Assembly: GCF_905147365.1 (NCBI RefSeq) | Contig: NC_056428.1 | Location: 2,758,001 to 2,822,000, forward strand | DNA from: Aricia agestis | Lineage: Eukaryota; Arthropoda; Insecta; Lepidoptera; Lycaenidae | Direction: 5' to 3' | DNA: 64,000 bases | Part shown: positions 13,219 through 22,100 of the stretch, in pieces | How positions within the stretch are numbered: the first letter of the stretch is position 1 | How the letters are laid out: the number at the start of each line of letters is the position of its first letter | Program-made: the position numbers and the translations under genes | The notes under the pieces: model-generated | The model's input: only the letters and a program-made list of their open reading frames with translations | What the model was told of the DNA's origin: nothing | The model's database searches: none

Positions 13219-16200
13219 GGCGACTGGAAATTAGTGGCGGAGCCGTTAAGGGGAGGTAGTCTAGGGTTATTCTGACAGATATCACTATGAGACCTACTGT
13301 GCTTACTTAACCCTTTCCAAAATATTCCTACTTAAGGAGTGTAACCAAAAAATCGTACTAAAAATTTTGAAATAGTAATAAATTCTAAAAAAAATGATTT
13401 TTACCTACTTTTTTTTTTGTTTTGCAACAAAGATATTCCAAATAAGTAATTTTAATTGTTAGAACTTCGTAATTTTCATTATTTTTTTTAAAAATTGCTA
13501 AACAAAAACGGAAAATGTAAAAAACAAATCTTTGATGGCTGACAAAACATCAATTTACTTAAAAAAGTCACCCATTATTATTACGTACAAAATAATTAAA
13601 AAACTTCTACGTTTCGTTTCCTTTCAAATGAGATATTAAAATCCAAAATCGTTGAGAAACCATCAAGATAAGACTGTTGTAACGCTTCAATTCCTAAGCG
13701 GCCACATGTGGCCCCGAGAACAATACATTTCCAAGAATCCGCGAAACCCTAAAAAATTTGATTTTGGTCTACTTTTTTTTTGTTTTGCAACAAAGATATT
13801 CTAAATAAGTAATACTAATTGTTAAAACTTCGTAACTTTCATTATTTTCTGCAAAAACTGCTAAATAAAAACGGAAAATGTAAAAAACAAATATTTGATG
13901 GCTGAATAAACATCAATTTACTTTAAAATGTCACCCATTATTATTACGTATAAAATAATTAAGAAACTTCTATGTTTCGTTCCCATTCAAATGAGATATT
14001 AAATAAAATCCAAAATCGGCTAAGAAACCATCAAGATGAGACTGTTTAAACCCTTCGACGCCCTCGCGGAAGCCGGCTGCCGCGTAACAATTGAATATCT
14101 AATATTGTGTCTGGGATTCCTGCGATCGAAGTATTATAAAAAAAAAATTAAATAAAAAAACCAAACTACTAAAGAATAAGTTTATTGAAAAAAAACTGTT
14201 TATAATTCATTTTCAAAGTGCCCACCATTATTCCTAATACAAGCTCGTGCTCTTCTTACGACACCCGTTTTCACAACCCTTGAGTCTGTAAGTTCACTTT
14301 GAATTTCCTGCGCTGCGTTTATAATTCGGTTGCGCAAGTCTTCAATGTTTGGTACAGGGACGTCTGTGGCATAAACTAAAGATTTCATTCGACCCCAAAC
14401 GAAGAAGTCCATGGGTGTGATGTCGGGGCTACGTGCCGGCCATGGTATTGGACCACCTCTACCTATCCATCGGTCGGGGAAATGTTGGTCTAGCCAACTT
14501 CTCACAGCTAGCCTGAAATGCGCAGGACAGCTATCATGCATGAATATCATGTTTTGCCTCGTTTCTAACGGCATGTCTTCCATTAATTCATGAAAAACAT
14601 TCCTCAGAAAACTTTCATATTCAACCCCATTGAGGTTTTGCGGTAGGAAATGTGGTCCAATCAAGCGGTTATTAATTATTCCCATCCACACATTCAGATT
14701 AAACCTTCTCTGTGAACCTTTTTGCCTTTTTAGGTGTGGATTACCCATGGCACGTACGCTCCAATAATGAGCGTTGTGATAATTTGTAATACCGTCCTTA
14801 TCAAACTTGGACTCGTCAGTCCATAAAATTCTTTTAAGATAATTTCTATCTTCAACGTCCGCATTTAGTAAGAATCTGCAAAACTGCATCCTTCTGAAAG
14901 GATCTCCTTCTTCTATGACCTGAACAGGTGTGTAATGGTAAGGATGGAGGTCATTTTCGTGTAGAGTGTACCACACCTTCCATTGAGAGCGTCCCATACG
15001 ACGAGCTATCATTCTTGTAGACAGCGTAGGGTCTATTTGGAAATGATTTAAAATTTCCTCTTCGTCGTCCCCGACTTCCAGTCGAGGTCTACCTGCGTCA
15101 CCTGAAAACGTAAAGGTTTAATTTTTTTAATTTAATTAAGTGCAACTTGTGACAACTTGTGACATCAGTCGTCACCCTTTAAAGTAAGTGCGAGAGAGGA
15201 AGTGATATCCGTTATCTTACTTGTATGATTTATGGCACCCATTTCTGTGAGTCTTTGCACTGACTAATTGTATGTACAGTAACATGAATTATTGTTTTGC
15301 AATCTCACAATTTAAAGGGCGACTTAATAAGAGTGATAGAGAAGGTTTATTTTTTATAGCTGGACAGATTATCGAAAGCACTAGAACAAAAAAATTCTAC
15401 ATTTTGTACGAAATGAAATCTCTGGTTTGAACATGCTTTAATAATAATTTTCTCTTACCTTGGTATCTTACGACGGTTCCGCGCTCTCGCATCCGTCGGA
15501 ATGTTCGGGAGAATACGCGGGCATCAGGCAGTCGACGATTAGGGAATATTTCGCCATATTCACGACGAGCTTGTTCAGCGTTTCCTCTAGCAGCTCCGTA
15601 ATAAAATAGAATATCTGCGTATTCTTCGTTACTAAACGATGTTCTTTCTGCCATTATTGGTCCGATAAACAACAAAGCCAAATCCTAAGGAGTCACAGAA
15701 ACCAGGGCGCAGTCCAAGTTGTCGGGAAGAAAATCAATTAATACAAAAGTCCAGGAAATCTGAGAGAAAGTAAGCACATCCGAACACAGTTAACTGTTAG
15801 AGCGGACTGAGACAGAGGGAGGCCGGAGGGGCATGCTCGACTCCTGACCGTCGACCGAGTCCTTTGTTCTCGGAACACTTTGGGCGGGTTCTACGGTTTT
15901 TTTTACTGACCATATCTTCATTGTTCTTTAACCGATTTTGGAATTTAATATCTCCTTTGAAAGGGAACAAAACGTAGAAGTTTTTTTAATAATTTTGTAC
16001 TTTGTACACAATAATAAAGAGTGACTGATGTTTTTTAGGCCATCAAAGATTTGTTTTTTACATTTTCCGTTTTTGTTTAGCATTTTTTGCATAAAATAAT
16101 GAAAGTTACGAAGTTTTAATAATTATTATTACTTATTTAGAATATCTTTGTTGCAAAACAAAAAAAAAGTAGACCAAAATCACATTTTTTAGGATTTCGC

Positions 16201-17097
16201 GGGTTCTTGGAAATGTATTGTTCTCGGGGCCACATGTGGCCGCTTAGGAATTGAAGCGTTACAACAGTCTTATCTTGATGGTTTCTCAACCGATTTTGGA
16301 TTTTAATATCTCATTTGAAAGAAAACGAAACGTAGAAGTTTTTTAATTATTTTGTACGTAATAATAATGGGTGACTTTTTTAAGTAAATTGATGTTTTTT
16401 CAGCCATCAAAGATTTGTTTTTTACATTTTCCGTTTTTGTTTAGCAATTTTTGCAAAAAATAATGAAAATTACGAAGTTCTAACAATTAAAATTACTTAT
16501 TTGGAATATCTTTGTTGCAAAACAAAAAAAAAAGTAGGCAAAAATCATTTTTTTTAGGATTTATTACTATTTGAAAATTTTTAGTACGATTTTTTGGTTA
16601 CACTCCTTAAGTAGGAATATTTTGGAAAGGGTTAAGTAAGCACAGTAGGTCTCATAGTGATATCTGTCAGAATAACCCTAGACTACCTCCCCTTAACGGC
16701 TCCGCCACTAATTTCCAGTCGCCCTGTATATATATATAATATAAAAATGAGTCGCTGAATGTGTTGCTAAGCGCAAAACTCGGGAACGGTTGGACCGATT
16801 TCGCTAATTCTTTTTTTTAAATATTCCTTGAAGTACGAGGATGGTTCTTACGGATAGAAAAATTAAAAAAAATTACATTTCCTGAAAAAGTCTAAAAACA
16901 ACACTTTTCTATACTCCCATACAAAAGATTTGTGATAATACTTATTACAAGTCAAATATATAAAAATGGATTTTCAATTATGTTAGTAACGCTAAAACTC
17001 GAAAACGGCTGAACGGGTTGGGCTAATTTTAGTCTTAAAATATTCGTAGAAGTCCAGGGAAGGTTTTAAAGTGACACGAAGTTCACCGGGACAGCTA

Positions 17098-17139
<42 letters not shown>

Positions 17140-19164
17140 ATCTCGGAATCGGCTCCAACGATTTTCATGAAATTTAGTATATAGGGGGTCTCGGGGGCGA
17201 TAAATCGATCTAGCTAGGAATCATTTTCAGAAAATGTCTTTTTATTCGTGTTTTATCGACAATCGATAAACTGAAAAATATGACTCTTCCTGACATCTAT
17301 TGGCGAAAATTAATACTATTTTGTAAGCAACTATTTTTTTTAAGGACCAGCAGATGGCGTTATTAAGTAACACGAAGTCAATCAGTGTTTGCTATACCGA
17401 GCAAAGCTCGGTCATCCAGGTACTGATTTTTAAAGTTAACTGTAGCCATAAATAAATTAAAATATAGACTTAGCTAAAAGTGGACAAAAATATTGTGTAA
17501 CATTTCAGAAAAGATCCAAAAATTTAACCACTCCATGTACGAAATCTGCCGCCCACCTAGAATGCTGCCGCCTCTAGGCCGCGGCCTATACGGCCTATCC
17601 AGTGCATTCTATAATAGACTTTTATTCTGACTTCAAGCTGTAGAATGTCTCCAAGGTCAGTGTGCCTCTTGGCATAGGCCTTCTCCAGTCTTTTCCACTA
17701 AGATGCCAATAATAGAGGATCCTGCCAACAATGGTGTACGCTACCTCTGTTCTATCTGCGACTGCGAAGTGTGCTGCAGGAAGTGTTGTCGGGCCGCGCT
17801 GGTTGACGACCCGATGAGGGACCGCGCCTCCGCCGACCGCTGCCGCCGGAGCGCCTCGCTCGCGCTCAGGCCTTCGCCCCCGGAGTCGCCGCTATCAATT
17901 AATACTTAGATTATAAATGCGAACGAGTATCTGTCTGACCCTAACACTTAAGACGCTGAACCGTTTCTTATTGTTATTACTAAAGACCAATGGGGTTCCT
18001 GGATGTGGGAAGACAACTTGGATCATTAATAACTTCAATGAGGAAACAGACGTTATAATAACAACGACAATCGAAGCAGCCGAGGATCTAAAGCAAAGGC
18101 TATCGCTACGAACTGGCAACAAAGTTAAAGATAAAGTTCGTACCATGGCCTCTTTGCTGGTAAATGGGACAAAGGAAACCTACAAAAGGTTGATAGTTGA
18201 CGAGGCCCTCATGAACCATTTCGGCTCAATCGTCATGGCGAATCAGTTAACAGGCGCCAACGATGTTATCCTCATTGGAGATATTAACCAACTCCCGTTT
18301 ATAGAGCGTGAAAACCTCTTTAAACTTAATTACACTCGTCCAAACCTGGTAACCAGCATCACCCAGGAGTTGTCTTGCACACACAGGAGCCCTATGGATG
18401 TGGCATACGCCTTAAGCATGGTCTATAATAACATCTATTCATCGAAGGAAATAGTGCGGTCCCTAAAGCTAATGAAGTATTCAGGAGCGAGAATACCTAA
18501 AACCAATCTAAATACCCTGTATCTTGTCCACACACAAGAGGAGAAAGCAGCCCTCACTAATACAGGCTATGGATCGGGAACGGACTCTCGCGTCCTCACA
18601 ATCCATGAAGCTCAGGGATTAACGAGTCCCTCGGTGATCATCATACAGACCAAGTCCCGAAAGCTGGCAATCCATGACAGCGTTCCTCATGCAGTTGTAG
18701 CCATATCCCGGCACACTAACACCTGTGTCTATTACACTGACACTGATGGAGACGCTGTGGCAAGCTTCATAAAAAGAGCCACGGAGGTGTCAACCGAACA
18801 CATAAGAGATTATAATATAAAAATGGCTATAAAAGACAGGAACGATAAAGTCCTAAGCCACATGGCGGGTAGATTCGACACAGAACGATGTCTTTTTAAC
18901 AACCTAGAAACTCCACCCAGCTTGAGTGACCCCTCTCCACCAAGCCAATGTCACAACATCTAAAGGCAAAGGGTGGAGCAGCATAAAATCTAAGGAAATC
19001 GGAAAATGTCGGATCTACTGGCCGCCACACCGACTGGGACCTCACCGTTCAAAACATTAATATTATTATTATGCAATTTATAAAACAATAAATGTATATA
19101 TTTATTTATTATATGTATAACATATTATACTCTATTCTATTAAATATACATATACACACATATA

Positions 19165-19198
<34 letters not shown>

Positions 19199-22100
19199 TC
19201 CATGGCGTGATGGACCACAATTAATTAAAATTCATAATATTATTTCAATTATCCTTGGTGCGAAAAATCTAAATAATAAAATAACAAAAAAAGGATATGG
19301 ACGAACAGTCTATAGACGGCCCCAATTTTATAATAATAAAAAAAAAAAAAAAAAAAAGACCACTAATAAAAGACAATTTTCTTGCACTTTTTCCACTGTA
19401 TTAACAAATTACACGACCGGTTTCGAAATTAATCATTTTCATGTGTACTTGTACACACAGACTAAGTACACATGAAGATGATTCATTTCGAAACCGATCG
19501 TGTAATTTGTTAATAATTTCTTAATACAGTGGAAAAAGTGCAAGAAAATTGTTTTTTATAAGTGTTCAACATGAATTTCCACCAAGAACCAACGGTACAA
19601 TCAATTACATCTATCTATACTCTATCTATCTATCTATACTTATAATAATATTATATATACTTATAATAAAATCGTAGAGGTAAAATTTTTGTACATTGGA
19701 AATAAACTTGAAAAAACGAGTCAGGGGCATATTAGAAGAGTAATAGAACACATTTTAACTGTTTTTGAAATTTTTGTTTCTCTGTCTGTTTGTCTGTTTG
19801 TCGGTTTGTCTGTTTGTACAGGCTAATCTCTGAATCCGCTGGACCGATTTCAATGAAATTTGGCATTTTAGATACTTTTTTTTAACCGACTTTCAAAAAA
19901 GGAGGAGTTAATGTTTACTTTGCTGTTTGTGGTCAGATTTTCAAAATTCTTTTTTTGTTCTATAGATTGCCCGAATTTGATACCATATTTACAATAAAAT
20001 CGGCCAAGTGCGAGTCGGACTCGCGCACGAAGGATTCCGTACCGTTATAGAGAAAAAATAGGCCAAAAGTTGTGTTTTTGTATGGGAGCACCCCTTAAAT
20101 TTTAATTACATTCTAATTTTATTATTAACTATTAAAATACACATATAATTAAGGATTCTGTGAAAATTTCAACTGCCTGCCTGTTGTCATTATTGATATT
20201 GAGCAAAAAAGGCCAAAAAAATCATGTTTGTTGTATGGGAGCCACCCTTAAATATTGATTTTATTTTGTTTTCAGTATTTTTTGTTATAGCGGCAACAGA
20301 TATACACAATTTGTAAAAATTTCAGAACTCTAGATATAACGGTTCTTGAGATTCAGCCTGGAGACAGACAGACGGACAGACAACGAAGTCTTAGTAAAAG
20401 GGTCCCGGCCGTTTTTACCCTTTGGGTACGGAACCCTAAAAACAGTGACTTGATAAGTAATGGAATTGAAGAAACTCCTCGAAATTGTTGTTTAATTGTA
20501 GATTATGAATCTGAGAACAAGAGGTAGGGAATAGGGATAGATGCCTACATTAAATCCCGTCTTCTGAAGTCTATTCTCTATCTCCGTCACATGTTCCTTT
20601 CCCCTGTCCTGTGGCCCCCATCCCCGGTCCACGCCAAGCGGTCTTCGAAGAAAGGATTTTTCAAAACGATAAGTATCTGAGGTTCAAGTGTCCTGGATCT
20701 TTGATGTAAATTAAAATTTTCGTATGTAATATAGATCCAAATAAAATAGTCGTAGATGGGTGTTCAGTTTTCTAAATCTCGATTTTAATAACATACATTC
20801 ACGCGAACGAAGATGCGGGCAACAGCTAGTATATTACTAAAGAAGTTACTTTGAGTCCCAGGAAATGATATGAACAAAAACACAGGGACGCGCGGAACTT
20901 AATACACTGTTCTTTGGAATTCTTGTATTGTAAGTCTAAAAGTCTACATTGTATTGTGTTGTATTGTCAGTGTTTTAAAACTCTTCAAATTTAATTGTTA
21001 ATATTAAACTGATAAATGATAAAATGTATTAACAATAAAATTTGAAGATTTTCAAAATACTGACAATACAACACAAAACAGACTACTGAGTCTAAAACTC
21101 TTCAAATTTAACTGTAAATAACAACTTACTTTTGTCGTTTCGCCGCCTCCAATTCATCTCTTCTTCGCACTTCTTCCTCTGCTTTTTTCTTTTCCTAAAA
21201 AATATTAAGTATTTCAGCAACGTGTGTGAAAAAATATTAAAACATTATATTTTTTTTACCAAAAAACGCGATACTTGCTTTTAGAACAAAAATATTACCT
21301 CTTCTCTCCTTTTCTTCTCTGCTTCTACTCTCTTTTTTTCTTCCAATTCTTCTTTCAACCAGAACTGATCCCTTTCTTTGGAATTGATTTCTTGAACTGA
21401 AATGAAATAATTTATCATTTGTAACACTAGTGTTAATAAAATATAGCATCAGTAACTCAAAGATATTGGTCACTTAACTTTATACCCATTCAAGAGAATA
21501 AAACTAGCATTTACACACTATCATTAACAGCTTGAATGGAAATAACACAAGTAATACTTCAATACTATCACAAACACATTACATTTAAAGTACTATGCAC
21601 ATTAGCAAAATTCGAGCATTAGTGATAGAGTACGTGGCAATGTACTGCGAGTTTTGCACTTTACTAACCTCTCCTAAGACTAACTTTCCTCAACCTTATA
21701 TCTTCAGTCATTTTACCGACACATTTTAAAACTATCCACCACCGTGAATCGCGAGGCAATGGCAGTTTGTTTAGCAAACAATGCTCAGTCCGGCATTGTT
21801 GAGACAGAAACGGTAAACAATATGCATTATTTAGGTTTAACATAATACTTTAATTTGTAATCATTATTGTGTCATGGTGGGCTTATGAGTTATGAGTATA
21901 ATATGACATGTGTAGTGGCAAAATCCATGATTTTTAAGCCCATTTAGAGCATTACAAAAAATTACTTTATCATAAGTATCTCAAATTAATTTACTTTTCT
22001 TTTGAGATATCTACATAAACTTTACTTATTGTGTATCCATATTCCATATTTCAATATCAATACGAATACTGATGTTAAAAATGCGAAAATGTGTCTGTCT

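Larger units (their letters stand above)
13215..16727 (-). mobile_element. Tc1/mariner-superfamily DD41D element (Visitor/rosa-like), apparently intact
   Basis: Seen: the ends are ACAGGGCGACTGGAAATTAG and its exact complement, flanked by TA on both sides. The terminal inverted repeats run to about 14042 and back to about 15900, roughly 830 bp each. Within each arm a block of about 365 bp is tandemly repeated with divergence (left copies starting near 13381 and 13749), giving an IR/DR-like layout. Between the arms lies one minus-strand transposase gene with a single intron. Known: mariner-type transposons insert at TA; DD41D elements are the rosa/Visitor branch. Inferred: the matching arms and open reading frame suggest recent activity. 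The element sits in intron 5 of Abp1, on the same strand as the host gene. Confidence 0.9.

Noticed and set aside
14411..14593. Plus-strand ORF opposite the transposase
   Set aside because: Shadow of the transposase coding strand.
20001..20441. tRNA gene or tRNA-derived promoter in SINE-like family A
   Set aside because: No cloverleaf or convincing A/B box pair could be placed, so it is kept only as SINE-like.
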